Assembly (NCBI GenBank): GCA_030407085.1
Contig: CM059584.1
Location: forward strand, 92,016,501 to 92,080,500
DNA: 64,000 nucleotides
DNA from: Trichopria drosophilae
Taxonomy: Eukaryota > Arthropoda > Insecta > Hymenoptera > Diapriidae
Direction of reading: 5' to 3'
Shown here: positions 12,863 through 24,599 of the stretch, one piece after another
How the letters are laid out: every line of letters starts with the position of its first letter
Numbering within the stretch: position 1 is the first letter of the stretch
Position numbers and translations under genes: made by a program
The notes under the pieces: generated by a model
The model's database searches: none
What the model was told of the DNA's origin: nothing
The model's input: the letters and a program-made list of their open reading frames with translations, nothing else

Positions 12863-13641
12863 ACGCGAGTGACGCGAGTGTCTTTGAAATAACTCCAAGA
12901 GGAAATAATAATTTCATTACAAGTGTTCACTCTTAAATGCTCCGTGAGGTACAAAACATTCGCGGAAAGTGACTGTTCGCGTAAAACATAAACTCCACAC
13001 GAATTAAGCAGTTAAAATACTGCTGTACAAAAAAAAAGACTTTATCTACAGTTATGCACATTGGACAATTTTGACATGTAATAAGAAATTGAAGTAGAAA
13101 TATGAAACAGTGCAAATAAGGAAAAACGCAAGTGACTAGTTCAACTGTTATATTCAGTGATTTTATTTAATCTTTAATTCAAAAAAAAAACTTTAAAAAC
13201 TTTACATTTATTGACTTTTAACAAATTTTAATCCCAATAAAAACGAGTTATTGAAACAAAAAAAAAGAGCCTCGAGAAACCATTGAGGGTCAAAATGCAG
13301 AGAAACTTCAACCAACTTCAAGAACTCAATGAACTTCAAAAACATCAATATGTGGGCCGCTGTGTTTATGACTGCGATTCTCTTGTAAGTAGAAATTGCA
13401 TTCAAATTTTTTTTTTTAAATTTTCTCAAAATAATAATAATTTATTTTAAATTTATTGCTGATTTTTAAATAATATTCTGAAGTAATCTTTAAAGCTAAG
13501 AAAATACTATTTTTTAAATGTTCAACAAAATTAGTAGAGAAAATTTGTCACAATATAAACTGATGATTGTTGCGATAATATTCTGAATTTACTTGCAATA
13601 CCGAATCAATTTTCCGCCGTAAAAATACATTTTTATTAAAC

Positions 13642-14580
13642 ATGGGGGACAATAAAGGACATATTGTACAACAGATCGCTGCACCGGTGGCGCCAACAAT
13701 ACAATATGTCGTAGCTAGGGCTCCGCCGATAGCAGAAGCTGTAAGTAGCATTCCCGATTTTGACGGGTCGGTTGATAAATTCCCCGGTTTTGAAAGAGCA
13801 TGTCGCGAGGGTTTCGCATTACTTACTCCCGACGACACACGACTCTATCTACACATGTTACGCAAAAGACTCACAGGAAAAGCGCGTATGAAAATGAAAA
13901 CGAATTATACAAAATCGAGTGAATCGTTAGAGGAATTCGGGTACCGTCTTTTACAAAATTTGTCGAATTTAGAAAAGGCTCTGATTGCCTCGGCAGACTA
14001 TACTGCCGAAGACAGTGTACGCTTTACCAATCGGGCCGATAGAGAAGGACTCGATCACTTTATCTATTGCGCGAAAGGGCCGATGGAGGCGCGATTATTA
14101 CATGCCAATCCGGCCACATTACAAATCGCGGTAGAGACAGCGCGGAAACTTGCACAGAAATATAACGCGAAAGACATCGAAGGGTATCTCATGCTCGAGG
14201 ATCGTGAGGGAAAACCTAATCGAGCATCCGCGAATGTAGTCTCTACGATGTCGCAAAGAGATTTAGAATGCGATTATTGTGGATGGCACGGACACGTCGA
14301 ATCCGATTGCCAGGCAAAAATGTATAATAATTCACAATATGTCTATTGCAAGCGAATCGGCCATACTCGTGAAAATTGCTTTTATTTGCGCGATAAACTA
14401 CAACAAAATAATTATCAACGCGAACAAAACAAGGATGTCTGGAATTCAGTCGATAAAAGATTTACCCGGGAGAAAGATTATGATAATAATCGCGATAGCC
14501 GCCCGAAATTTGGAAACGATCGAGAAAACCATGAAAATACCGTGGTATTTACTACAATAGGCACCCAGAAAAAAATGTAA
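13642..14580 (+). CDS. gag: Gag of the Gypsy-like element
   Basis: The ATG-initiated 312-residue frame has the layout of a retrotransposon Gag. An N-terminal matrix/capsid-like helical part covers roughly residues 40-190 (a segment SIPDFDGSVDKFPGFERACR, and RKLAQKYNAKDIEGYLMLED). It ends in a nucleocapsid tail with one good zinc knuckle, CDYCGWHGHVESDC (near residue 213). A second knuckle lacks its first cysteine (YVYCKRIGHTRENC). The C-terminus is rich in Asn, Asp and Arg, as RNA-binding tails often are. Gag would form the particle around the element's RNA. It is the only retrotransposon frame here that is still uninterrupted. The following pol lies in another frame about 280 bases on. Confidence 0.8.
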   Translation: MGDNKGHIVQQIAAPVAPTIQYVVARAPPIAEAVSSIPDFDGSVDKFPGFERACREGFALLTPDDTRLYLHMLRKRLTGKARMKMKTNYTKSSESLEEFGYRLLQNLSNLEKALIASADYTAEDSVRFTNRADREGLDHFIYCAKGPMEARLLHANPATLQIAVETARKLAQKYNAKDIEGYLMLEDREGKPNRASANVVSTMSQRDLECDYCGWHGHVESDCQAKMYNNSQYVYCKRIGHTRENCFYLRDKLQQNNYQREQNKDVWNSVDKRFTREKDYDNNRDSRPKFGNDRENHENTVVFTTIGTQKKM

Positions 14581-14859
14581 CGTCAATAATGGACAGGACA
14601 GATGTGGAAACAATAACAATCAACTCCAACCGTTGAGGACCGATTCACGAGTGCAAACTTACGACCGAGATAAATATATACAAAACAGAGTGTTAACTAG
14701 GCAACCTAAAACCGAATCTACGAAGCGAGATAAGGCCGCTGGAAATCAGTCTGGTCATTTAAACTCGCAGACCGCTCGGCGCCATCAAGACGCGTCGAGC
14801 GGGCCCCACCGTCACAACACCCCTCGTCAAGTGCGTACTCTCGACGCCGAAGCGCATCC
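14581..14859 (+). other. gag-pol spacer
   Basis: A short open frame (14633-14902), rich in Arg, Gln and Thr, bridges gag and the protease frame. It could be the N-terminal end of pol reached by frameshifting, or simply decayed gag-pol junction. It shows no motif. Confidence 0.35.
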
Positions 14860-17055
14860 GTGCATTTCGGGAATGTTGAGCTTTTCGAGTGCCCAAGAAT
14901 AGAGATTCAAAGTTCAAATCTTTTGCGCGCGTCGGGAAACTTTCTCATAGATTTTGGCGCCGAAATAAATTTAATAAAAGTTAGTAAAATATCAAAAAAA
15001 TTATGCCCCGATAAAGATATCACTTACAACCTAAGCGGTATTGGGAAAGGAATTATTAGGACTTTAGGATCTGTAAAAATAAATGTGGTAGGCATAATCG
15101 TAGACATGCAAGTTGTACACGACGAATTTCCGATTAAGGAGGACGGAATATTAGGCGATCCCTTTTTCCGTATACTTCGTGCAAAAATCGATTACGAGCA
15201 AGATTGTGTACGGGTTTACAATTACGTTTTCCCATTTGTAGATCGCGCGGAAATGGAAATTCCACCTCGATGTCGGACAGTAGTTCGAATGCGTGTAGTT
15301 AACGATAGAAAATTCGGGTTTATTCCTAAGACAGATGTTGGGCCGGGCGTGTTTTTCGGAAATGCGCTCGCCACAAATCGGAACGGGTATGCGTATGTAT
15401 GTGTAATAAATACTAATATCAAACGATTTTTTATCAAAGAACCCTTTATCGAATTGGAGGAATGCGAAATTCGGAAGAATGTAGGTTTCTTAGGCGAAGA
15501 AAAAAGTTTCGTACCTATGGCGAATTGCGAAGAATTAAATACAGAGGGTAAAATGGCGAAAATTGGAAGGGCAAAAGCGAATAAATGCAATAGAACCGAA
15601 GCACTCCTATCGCAAATAGACTTAAACTCGCTTTCAGGTGAAGAAAGAGAACATGTAGAGAGACTCATCGAAGAATACGCGCACATGTTCCACCTACCGG
15701 GTGAGTCACTGCGAGCGACCACGGTCTTTAAGCATCGCATCCATACGACGGATGACATGCCGATACGTGCCAAACGATTTCGTCACCCACCATCAATAAA
15801 AACCGAAATGCAACGCCAGGTTGACGAGCAACTTCAAGCCGGAATAATAAAACCGTCAAAATCTCCTTACGATTCTCCAGCATGGGTGGTTCCGAAAAAA
15901 GCGGGACCAATTATGGTGAGAAAAAATTGAGACTCGTAATAGACTTCAAAGACCTCAACAAAAAAAACTATCGGCGATGCATACCCAATCCCGAATGTAA
16001 CCGATGTCTTAGATTAGTTAGGGATGGCAGAATATTTTACGACTTTAGACTTAAAATCGGGATTCCATCAGATTGAGATGGATGAAAAGGATGCCCACAA
16101 AACGGGATTTTCCATCTCCTATGGTCATTACGAATATGCCAGAATGCCAATGGGAATTAAAAACGGCCCTAGCGACTTCCAACGATTGATGGATCTCGTT
16201 TTAACTGGTCTACAAGGGATAGAACTTTTAGTCTATCTTGACGACGTAGTCATATATGCAAAAAATTTACACGAACATAGAATAAAATTTAAGAGACTCA
16301 TGAAAAGGCTTGAGAATGCAACTCTCACAATAGAACCGGAAAAATACCAATTTCTCCGGAAAGAAGTTGTTTATCTAGGTCATAAAATAGGTAACAATAT
16401 AGTGCAGCCAGATCCTAAAAAGGTTGAAACTGTACGTCAATTTCCGGTCCCTAAAAATCGGAAAAACATCAAACAATTTTTAGGATTGGCCGGGTATTAT
16501 AGGCGGTTTATTGAAGGGTTTTCAAAGATCGCCCATCCTCTAATAATTCTATTACGTCAAGATGTACCTTTTACATGAGGTGGAGATCAGGAACAGGCTT
16601 TCGAAAAATTAAAATCAATATTATGCACCACGCCGATTTTACAATTACCGAATTTTTCTGAACCATTTATCCTTATAACAGACGCATCGGGTATTGCCCT
16701 GGGAGCTATCTTATCTCAAGGGAAAATCGGGGAAGACCTACCGGTCGCCTATGCATCACGAAGTTTAAAGGGCGCGAAAACTCGGTATAGTACTTCGGAT
16801 AAGGAAGCATTAGCTGCAGTATTCGGTAAAGAACAATATCGGCCTTATTTATACGGCAGAAAATTTACGCTTGTCACTGATCACCAACCTCTGAAATTTT
16901 TCAAAACCATGAAAAATATAACCCTTCGATTACATCGGTTCCGTATGAAACTCGAGGATTACGATTATGATGTAATCTATAAAGAAGGGAAGAGAAATGT
17001 TAACGCGGTCGCTTTGTCGCGAAATCCAATTGATAAATCGGAATTAGAAAAATAG
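14860..17055 (+). pseudogene. pol: Broken pol: protease, reverse transcriptase, RNase H
   Basis: Protease comes first, with the active-site region LIDFGAEINLI near 14946, where the usual D-S/T-G-A is altered to DFGA. A linker follows, then the RT entry KSPYDSPAWVVPKK (about 15862). The frame shifts near 15905-15930. A CAG-to-TAG type stop interrupts the conserved segment before GMAEYFTTLDLKSGFHQ (about 16022). The palm has LLVYLDDVVIYAK (16228), and the connection has KQFLGLAGYYRRFI. TGG becomes TGA at 16576. RNase H then reads TDASGIALGAILSQG, YSTSDKEALAA, TDHQPLKFF, and ends NAVALSRN, where families normally have NADALSR. At least three lesions plus two altered catalytic positions show the copy is dead. 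Confidence 0.88.
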
Positions 17056-18056
17056 TGGATCGGATGTAGAGGAATTACAAACTAAATCGAGGATAAAAGA
17101 TAATAGGCTAAGGATACGCATTATTATGAGTAATAAGGAAGGAAATGAGCATTATGCCAAAATGGAAATCATCCAAAACGTGAAAAAAAAATAAAAATAA
17201 AGAAAAAATAAATAACGGGTCAAATGAAAAAAAATTGCCTGCCTTTGAAAGGATGCAAAATTAAGCCGGCAAATGACAAACGTCAGAAATATCCCAAAAG
17301 AGCACGGGTGTCCGACGCCGATGGATCGGGCAACCCTGCACCTAAGAAACGAGGAAAGGACCTCGATGAAGAAACCGATACGTATGGAGATGTCGAAGAC
17401 AACGTGACTGACTGCGACAAAGAGAGTCAGAAATCCGATGTAGAAATGCTGGGAGTTGAAAAGACAGCTCGAAAGAAATACATAACCGAGGTCGAAAAAC
17501 TCGAATTGCCAGCCTACATGAAATTAGGAAATTATAAAGGAAAAACTCGGTCGAGACAGCAAGACGGATCAACTTCAATGAAAAAATCGCCTACCCCGAT
17601 GAAGAAAAAATAAAGAAAACACTACATAATGGAAGTAGAAAAACTACAAGTGCCGGATTATTTGAAAATTGACCCTACAGTATAACGAACACAGACAAAA
17701 GAAAAACCCAAAATAATAAAAAATAAAGTGATATCCGAAGCAGGAATGAATTTAAACTGCAAGAAACGGTTAGCTGATGTTCGAAACAGTTGGAGGGAAA
17801 TAGAAGGATTCCCTACTGAGGACGAACTTACGTCACAACCAGATAGAGAAGATTCATGGTCTCGTCGGATTTTTCCCTCGATCCAATGACGTCCAACGAA
17901 TTCGGGAAGACTGCGACGGGCCTTTCCCCTTCTCCGCCGACGGTGAGGAGAGAGAAAGGTGATCGGGAAGACGGAGAAAGAGAACGCGCGGGACGCATAG
18001 ACGATCCGTTCGATGATTGACGCGATCTCGAGGAAACGAGAATTTTTGACGAAGAA
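17056..18056 (+). other. Low-complexity charged linker of the Gypsy pol region
   Basis: A 129-codon frame at 17224-17613 is dominated by Lys, Glu, Asp and Arg. A short motif of the type EVEKLELPAYMKL recurs near 17629 as MEVEKLQVPDYLK, suggesting an internal duplication. Frames then change several times. This may have been a disordered tether between RNase H and the OTU-like domain. No enzymatic motif is visible. Confidence 0.4.
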
Positions 18057-18749
18057 ATGGAACTTGATGAGGACTGCGTCGACCGCGACGAAAATCGTGA
18101 ATCCTACGCAGTGGCGAATGAGCGAAACGAAGAACAAGAAATGGAGACTGAAGAAACGATGCGTGAATCACAGAATGGTAAAGAGCGCATTACAGACAAT
18201 GCTGAGTCGGATAATGATTTGACACTACATCTCAATTATGAAGTTAGTACTGTCTGCATGGAACCTTATGAACTTTTACAGGAAAATAAAAACATATCAA
18301 AGGACGGGAATTGTCTTTTCAATTCTCTGATCGTATTGCTAAATCTGGGAATAAACTCGGACCAATTACGAAAAATCCTACTGGATAGCAACTACCTTAG
18401 GTCTTGCGCAGAACCAGAACGCGCGTTAACCATATTAAATTCGTCGTCCGCGTACGGTGATGACAATATCATAAAAATATTTGCCCGGCATTACAACACA
18501 AATATATGCATTCACAAATGTGATGCAAGTATAGAATACTATCACGTCAAGTCACAGGCCTCGCGAAAAGTTTACCATCTATGTTTAGAGCGAGATCACT
18601 ATTCTCCACTTCTCTCAATTACCGGGAATAACGAAGAAAGGTGTATGGCATTTAACTTTGCGCCTACTGCGAACTATATGGGCGATAGACTCAAGTTACT
18701 GAGTTTGAGGAGGGTCCCGTCACTGATATGCATACGTCGTTTGACGTAA
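18057..18749 (+). CDS. OTU-type cysteine protease-like domain inside the retrotransposon
   Basis: The 230-residue frame begins with an acidic, Glu/Asn-rich stretch and then reads NISKDGNCLFNSLIVLL (about 18295). This matches the OTU nucleophile motif D-G-N-C with the catalytic Cys. Downstream it has an ARHYNTNICIH segment and closes with LERDHYSPL (about 18589), where the His would be the OTU catalytic histidine. OTU domains cleave ubiquitin or ubiquitin-like chains, and viruses and mobile elements use them for polyprotein or host-protein processing. Here it sits after RNase H and before the integrase position, so it was probably part of Pol. It is open over the whole domain although pol around it is broken. 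Whether it is functional is unknown. Confidence 0.65.
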   Translation: MELDEDCVDRDENRESYAVANERNEEQEMETEETMRESQNGKERITDNAESDNDLTLHLNYEVSTVCMEPYELLQENKNISKDGNCLFNSLIVLLNLGINSDQLRKILLDSNYLRSCAEPERALTILNSSSAYGDDNIIKIFARHYNTNICIHKCDASIEYYHVKSQASRKVYHLCLERDHYSPLLSITGNNEERCMAFNFAPTANYMGDRLKLLSLRRVPSLICIRRLT

Positions 18750-19322
18750 CAGAAATCCGACAGGGAAACAACTACAAGTGTACGCAAACCGCCCGAAAGA
18801 AAAAAGTTTCAAATAAGAGACAACCAGACACAAGTATCAGTAAGACAGATAATAATCTAAGAAATGCACAACTAAAAACACAAATTACCAATGACCACAT
18901 TTTCAATCGACAAGATCATGTTGCATATTTCACGACCGCCGATGGTCAGTTAGATAGCGAGATCGCAATCACACTCGCTGAAAGATTTTTAATCAATCAG
19001 GATGATCCACAGTTAAAACGACTAAAAGTCGGAGAGGTGGTCGTGCATAAAAAAGGAAAGAGACATTTTTCGGACTGGTAGTAAAACGATTCATCGAGGA
19101 TAGAGCGCTGAAAAATGATATTGTAAAATGTTTTAAGGTATTAGGATTACTTTTACAGAAATTTCAAATAACTCAGAATCTGATTGGACATGATCACGAT
19201 ATTTTCCAAAAATCTAAATGGTACGAAATCCATGAGATTTCTCAATCAGTATTAATTGGATATAATTTAACTCTTATCTTCTGTAAAAATAACCGTGCTA
19301 TACCGGAAGCGATCGAACGACT
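18728..19322 (+). pseudogene. Remnant of pol between OTU domain and integrase
   Basis: A frame at 18728-19081 ends in KVGEVVVHKKGKRHFS. After a frame change near 19070 the reading continues as GLVVKRFIEDRALKND and stays open until about 19322, where Penelope-type sequence takes over abruptly. The spacer of insect Gypsy pols ahead of the integrase zinc-binding region often has a VVxKKGKRxxFGLVVK-like segment, so this is probably pol and not a separate gene. The integrase catalytic core itself was not found. Confidence 0.5.
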
Positions 19323-21045
19323 CGCTATTAGATGTAGTCTCATTATTTACCAATGTCTCAACAGACATAGTAAAATTAATTCTAAAAAACAAATGGAACG
19401 AAATTAAAGAACACACAAATATACCACAAACTGAATTTTTTGAAGGACTAGACATCATTTTTAAATCTCTATATTTTCAATTTCAAGGGAAAAACTATAA
19501 ACAAAAATACGGTTTACCAATGGGATCACCATTATCACCAGTATCAGCTGATTTATTAATGGATTTTATAGAAAACATTCTTATATAAAAATTACCATGC
19601 AAACTTCCTTTCTACAACAGATACGTTGATGACATTTTAACAATTGTTCCAGATGAATTTTTAGATGAAATTTTACCCATTTTCAATAGCTTACACAAAA
19701 TCAAAGGTTTTCAAAATAAAATTACTTTCACCATAGAAAAAGAAAAGAACAAAAGAATCAGTTTTTTAGATGTAATCATTATAAACGATAGAAATACATT
19801 AATTACAGATTGGTACCACAAAAATACATTTTCTGGTATTTAAACTTTCATTCAAACCATCCATTACATTACAAAATAGGAGTAGCTTTCGGATTAATAG
19901 ACAGAGCATTAAGATTAGCACATATTAAATTTAGAGAAAAAAATCTAAAACTAGTTAAACAAATATTAACAAAAAACGGATACCCCATGTACATAATCAA
20001 CGAATGTTTCAGAAAAAGAGTCTACAAAATATACAACACCCTTGATACGAAATCAAACGACAAAAAATATATCAAAACCATTAGCATTCCATATTTTAAA
20101 AATATCTCAGAGAATATAAGAAGTAATTTCAGAAATAACGATATTAGAGTAGTATTCAAACCATCGAACACAAATATTGGTGGTATTAAACCGTTCAAAG
20201 ACAAAACAGATAAATTACATAAAAAAGACGTAGTATACGAAATTAAATGTAACAACTGCGATGGAGTCTATATAGGTGAAACGGGCAGACTTTTAAAAAA
20301 CAGAATAACCGAACATAAACATAACATCTACTTAAACGAAGACAAATATATAGGACTTACAACACATAGAATTAATACAGGACACAATTTTGATTTTTCA
20401 AACGTCACAATTTTAGCAATAGAAAGAAACAAATACAAAAGAAAACATATAGAAAACTTTTTTATCAAAAATAATAATAAATCAGTAAACATCCGCTTTG
20501 AAAAATCAAACTTACCGGACACATATATACCTCTACTTCAAGTTCAAAAATCAAAACAATAGAAATAGAACGACAACTAAATGTACACAGAATATTATGT
20601 AATCTGAAAAACTTTTCAGTCTCCTTTTACACAGCATAAGAATAAGTACGTGAATATTCACACAAAAGTCTTTTTGTCTCTCTGAAAATTACAGTGATAT
20701 TTTTTACTACTTCTTCATTTCATTTTTTCATTTTTTTCTGCTTACTGCGTGAAAACTCAACAATTTAATTTTTTACAGTTCTAAAATTCAAAACCGGCTC
20801 ACAACAATAGAAAAACAATAGCAACACAACAATTTCCTACAGGTAAGCAGAAACAAAATCAATCAAATCTAAATTCAAAATCCCATTAAAACCATAAACA
20901 AAAGGATTGAAAAGTTTTTCAGAAATATCTTTTTTTTATTATTGTAATTTTTCACTATATTATTTTGTAATTTTTTATATATAGAAATATATTCTGAAGA
21001 GGGTCAAAACAAATAACCGAAACGTCAACAGTCTAATTTATTTAA
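19323..21045 (+). mobile_element. 5'-truncated Penelope-like element (RT + GIY-YIG)
   Basis: The coding order is diagnostic. RT pieces come first: DVVSLFTNVSTDIVK at 19330, QKYGLPMGSPLSPVSADL at 19505, and RYVDDILTIVPDEF near 19620. Then KNKRISFLDVIIIND and NFHSNHPLHYKIG (19850) lead into a C-terminal GIY-YIG endonuclease, NCDGVYIGETGRLLKNRI (about 20256), with the expected Arg and an ENFFIK region. The protein is broken by a stop after 19588 and a frameshift near 19840. The RT fingers are missing, so the copy is 5' truncated. It lies in the same orientation as the host Gypsy element and interrupts the place of integrase. The 3' noncoding part runs to about 21045. Confidence 0.82.
20994..21026 (+). 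ncRNA. Hammerhead-like ribozyme core in the Penelope 3' region (candidate)
   Basis: CTGAAGAGGGTC, a loop, then ACCGAAACGTC match the order of a minimal hammerhead core: CUGANGA, short stem II (GGT/ACC), GAAA, and a GUC cleavage triplet. Penelope-like elements are known to carry minimal hammerheads in their terminal repeats. Helix I pairing is weak here (two A-T pairs seen), so activity is doubtful. Confidence 0.35.
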
Positions 21046-21655
21046 CACGAATTAAATCTGACATACAATACAAGAACTATCAAAGAACATTTCACTTAAG
21101 AAAGAGTCAGAAAAGAAAGAAAGGATCATCATATTAATTGTCTTATAGAGATGGTTCCGATGGAAGAATCTCCGTAAGATAATCATTCCACAAGAATGCA
21201 TTCCACATAAACGGACTTTCTGCGTAAGAATGTAAGTATAGTGAGAGCGATTATGACAGTGTTTACTAATGAAATTGAACACGAGTGTCTAGATATCGAT
21301 GAACCAGTGGAGGGCCTGCCTCGTGACGAGACATGCAGGCGCCAAAAGACTAAATCATAGGAAAATTATTTTTTATGTTATATAATTCTTGCGCCCAATA
21401 TAACATTCGTTATATTGCCGATACAACTTTGTAAATTCATATTGCGTATAAAATATACGTGCATAAGAAAATATGTAATACTAACCATAGATTTAGATAC
21501 TTTGCAATGTATAAGATGTCCCAATAAGACAATAATGTAACATTTTACTACTAACAATAGACAACTGAAGGTCACGCGTATAATTTAAGTTGCGTGTTGA
21601 TTTTTTGTACTCGCGTTGATTGACGGTGGATCGTCAATTTTTTCAACCCTGGGCG
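21046..21655 (+). other. Remaining 3' interior of the Gypsy-like element
   Basis: About 600 bases between the Penelope insert and the 3' LTR. There is no recognisable integrase or envelope motif, and only short frames. No clear polypurine tract precedes the 3' LTR (the last bases read CAACCCTGGGCG), which is unusual and may reflect decay. Confidence 0.4.
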
Positions 21656-22428
21656 TGTTACGGACGCTAGGCTACACGTGTAGCAGCGCACGTAGTCAGG
21701 AATATTCGCCCGTTAATAAATAATAAAGCGGACACCTGAGATGTCCACAGCGACGTCATCCTTCCGGTCGAACCACACGTTCAGGAAACTGTTGGAAGTT
21801 AGAGATTCGGGAGTCCTATTGTTACCCGAATTGTTATAATAAATCAAGTGACATTTGAAGACATCCGCTGTAGATTAGGAGGTCGAATTAACAAACAATT
21901 GACTCATCGGAACCTGCACGTGCATATATTCGAGCCCGTTCCGGGAATCACCGAATCACTAAAGCATCGATATCTGACACGAAAGCGGCGATTCACGGAA
22001 GACGAGTCTTATCGGACACCATGGTTGATGGTGTCTCGTAAACACCCCCTCTACCGAATTATGCGCAAAAGCGACCTCACTTGTAACAGACAATTGCATT
22101 GGCCAGTCAGAGTCGCCCCGTGAATGACGCCGTGAACATCTCGGTGCAGAGTCGCACCGTTCGTAATCTGCTGAAGATCTCCGAAAGATTCGTCGGTCAT
22201 CAGCGACTCTCCGCGAATTAAACGACTTTGTGGGACTTAATCTAAACGCGATCTTTTTGTAAAAACCTCAGTTGGCGATAGAAATAATAAATACACATCT
22301 AGTTTAAATCAACTCTCGCCTTTCACTTGGGGTGTTGTCGATCCCCTTAACGCGTATCCCGCAACCCGATTCCTTTCGCTACCGGGAATCAATAGAAATA
22401 ATTAAATTATTACTTCGAAAACGTAACA
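21656..22428 (+). repeat. 3' LTR of the Gypsy-like element
   Basis: It has the same ends as the 5' LTR (TGTTACGG...CGTAACA). It is 3 bases longer, because GGGGTGTCG in the 5' copy is GGGGTGTTGTCG here, and it has scattered substitutions. It is followed by the second ATAA of the target duplication. Confidence 0.92.
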
Positions 22429-23417
22429 ATAAAAAATATGAAATTATTATCAATAATATGGTCATTTTTCCAACATAATTACTAAACATGACCTCTTTTG
22501 TTCCATAATAGTTTCAAATACTGTCTAATTGTTTCGGTCAATCCATCGGTCTTTTTAAATTTCCGATATTCTGTCCAATATTTCAATAACTTACAAAATT
22601 TGTCCAATAATTTTCCACAATATTCCAATTATAGAAGAAAAGTTACCTGCGAGTCTGAAATGAACTTTATATTTGTGGATTTCAATTTTTGGATACGGAA
22701 ATGTTAGAAACTTTTCAGAAGCAATACGGATTGTTCTCCAATATTTTACAATTTTACATATCCTCAATGTCCCGGAGATTGTGTAATATTTTCCACAAGC
22801 TATTTTATATTTTAAATCACTGAAATCACAGAAGATTTTCAATAGGATTAATTCCATACAAATATGCCGTACTTGAAGAAAATGTGCTTCCCATAGGTCT
22901 TCAATAAATATTTCTGTACAGTATTGTTATTCATACATTAGGCATGCTTCAGCGAAGGCACTGTATATCATTGTTCGAATTTCGATTATGGCGGCATTAT
23001 AACCTGCCTGCCTGTCGATGAATACAAAACCTCAACATGTCATTTTGAAAAATGAGATATGCGACTATCATTGAACGTAGCTGAATGAGACTGACACACG
23101 TCTCAAACTCAGAATTCACTTCCCACCAACGCTCGTAATTCCAGATCAGGTTTCAGAACTTATTCAAAATTGAAATACATTTAGAAATATTTTTAGAATG
23201 CGTAAAAATAAACCTACACTGTAAATTTTAGTTTAAAATATTAATTTGTTCAAACATTATTGATAAAAGTGCAAAAGACAAAAATGAAATTTACTATTTT
23301 TTAAACCTCGCTATCTCGAAAACTATAATTCAGAAAAAAAAAGTTGAATTAGAAAATGTATAGAAAGACCTACATTTTTCAGTGATGTGAATGATATAAA
23401 CAAAGTATTACTGTGTT

Positions 23418-23638
23418 CCCTACTGAAAATGTTCGTAATATCATATGATAAATCATATGAGATTATTAAAATATCAGACGATCCGGGAAACTTTTCATGT
23501 GATTTCTCATGTAATTATAAGAAATAATAATAATATGAGAAAATGAATTACAATCATCTGCATTCCTCTAAGATATTAAAGACATTATAAAAATCTCATA
23601 TGATTTATCATATGATTTTACGGAAATTTTCACCCGGG
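23418..23638. repeat. Short palindromic MITE
   Basis: A 25-base arm, 23440-23464 (beginning ATCATATGATAAATC), is repeated exactly in reverse complement at 23592-23616. The homology extends outward through a TGAAAATKTYCGTAA motif on both sides. The spacer of about 130 bases has no coding potential. The result is a 220-bp foldback element. Target duplication was not resolved. Confidence 0.6.
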
Positions 23639-24151
23639 TTGTAACTAAAGTTCCGTATACCAACTTTTTTCTTTTTGTGACATAAACAAAAATTGTTGAC
23701 AAAAATGTTTTCTTTTAATTTCGCGAAGGATTCAGTTTATTACATCTTTGAAACTGGATTTGTAATGTATAAAAAACCGAGCGCATAAGTGTCCGTGAGC
23801 CGCACAGGGATTCCTAATGGACTATTTCGTCTTTGGCATTGTCGCTCCGAGAATTGTTATCCGATTTGAATGTTTTTTTTTTTTTTTAATTCAGAAAGGA
23901 TCGTTTAGTAACTGTGCTTTGCGTATAGTTGATATATTAAGTAAGAGCTCTTCTGCTCCAATGGCTCGCTGAGATCCTGAGACTCATCCAATTTTTGTTA
24001 TGTATTTTGACTCCTCAAATCCGAATATCAGGGGTGTTTTTCGTTTTGAGTCGGAAAAGTAATAGTTATAAGCAATCTTATAAACAAAATTGCGATTATC
24101 ACACTTTCTCTTTCATTTTTTCTAAGCGACAACAATATTCGTAGGTTTTGC

Positions 24152-24202
24152 GGTCGGTGATTACGAATATGAGATTAGATTTTAAAAATTCAAAATGGCG
24201 GA
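24152..24202 (+). repeat. Dispersed repeat copy (GGTCGSTGATTACGAAT family)
   Basis: GGTCGGTGATTACGAATATG, then AAATTCAAAATGGCGGA after a short variable gap. The same order of motifs occurs on the minus strand at about 50420-50470, and in weaker form at 11638-11689. No coding content. Confidence 0.5.
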
Positions 24203-24599
24203 TACTATATGGCGGATGAATTGAGAAAAATTAAATGAAATCGCTTGAAACTTTTTATGCCTGAGTTTTTGGGATCGAATGTGATAACGAATATGATGTC
24301 AGTGTTCGCGAGGCATCCGCGAAGGTGCCGAATGCGGTATGAGTGGCGACATCTGTAGGCGCCGCTCGGTGATTCGTAGCACTTGCGGTCATAATCGATC
24401 GGCGCGATCATTGATCGTCGAAAATTTAAATTACACGCGAAACCAAACTGAGCAGTAATCACCTTCGCGGTCTTGAAGGCCGAGTAGCGGTGTCTGGTTC
24501 CGGAGGTCCTCTTCCTGGGTAGTCTGGAAACATATTCCACAGGTCACACGCGTGTTCATCATTTCCGCAATCTTTTGTTTTCTCCAATTCGTGCTTTTT

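Larger units (their letters stand above)
12068..22428 (+). mobile_element. Ty3/Gypsy-like LTR retrotransposon, full length but inactivated
   Basis: Two LTRs of 770 and 773 bp with inverted ends TGTTACG...CGTAACA bracket about 8.8 kb. They are flanked by a 4-bp direct repeat ATAA (12064-12067 and 22429-22432), which fits a Gypsy-type target duplication. The interior runs gag, protease, reverse transcriptase, RNase H, a charged linker and an OTU-like domain. A Penelope-like element then occupies the place where integrase would be expected. Frameshifts and stops break pol. The LTRs differ at a few percent of positions by eye, so the insertion is not very recent. No envelope gene was recognised. 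Confidence 0.9.

Noticed and set aside
15222..15773. 183-codon minus-strand frame opposite pol
   Set aside because: It is a shadow of the well-supported pol reading on the plus strand.
17854..18171. Overlapping minus-strand frames opposite the pol linker and OTU start
   Set aside because: Composition mirrors the charged plus-strand coding and there is no independent signal.
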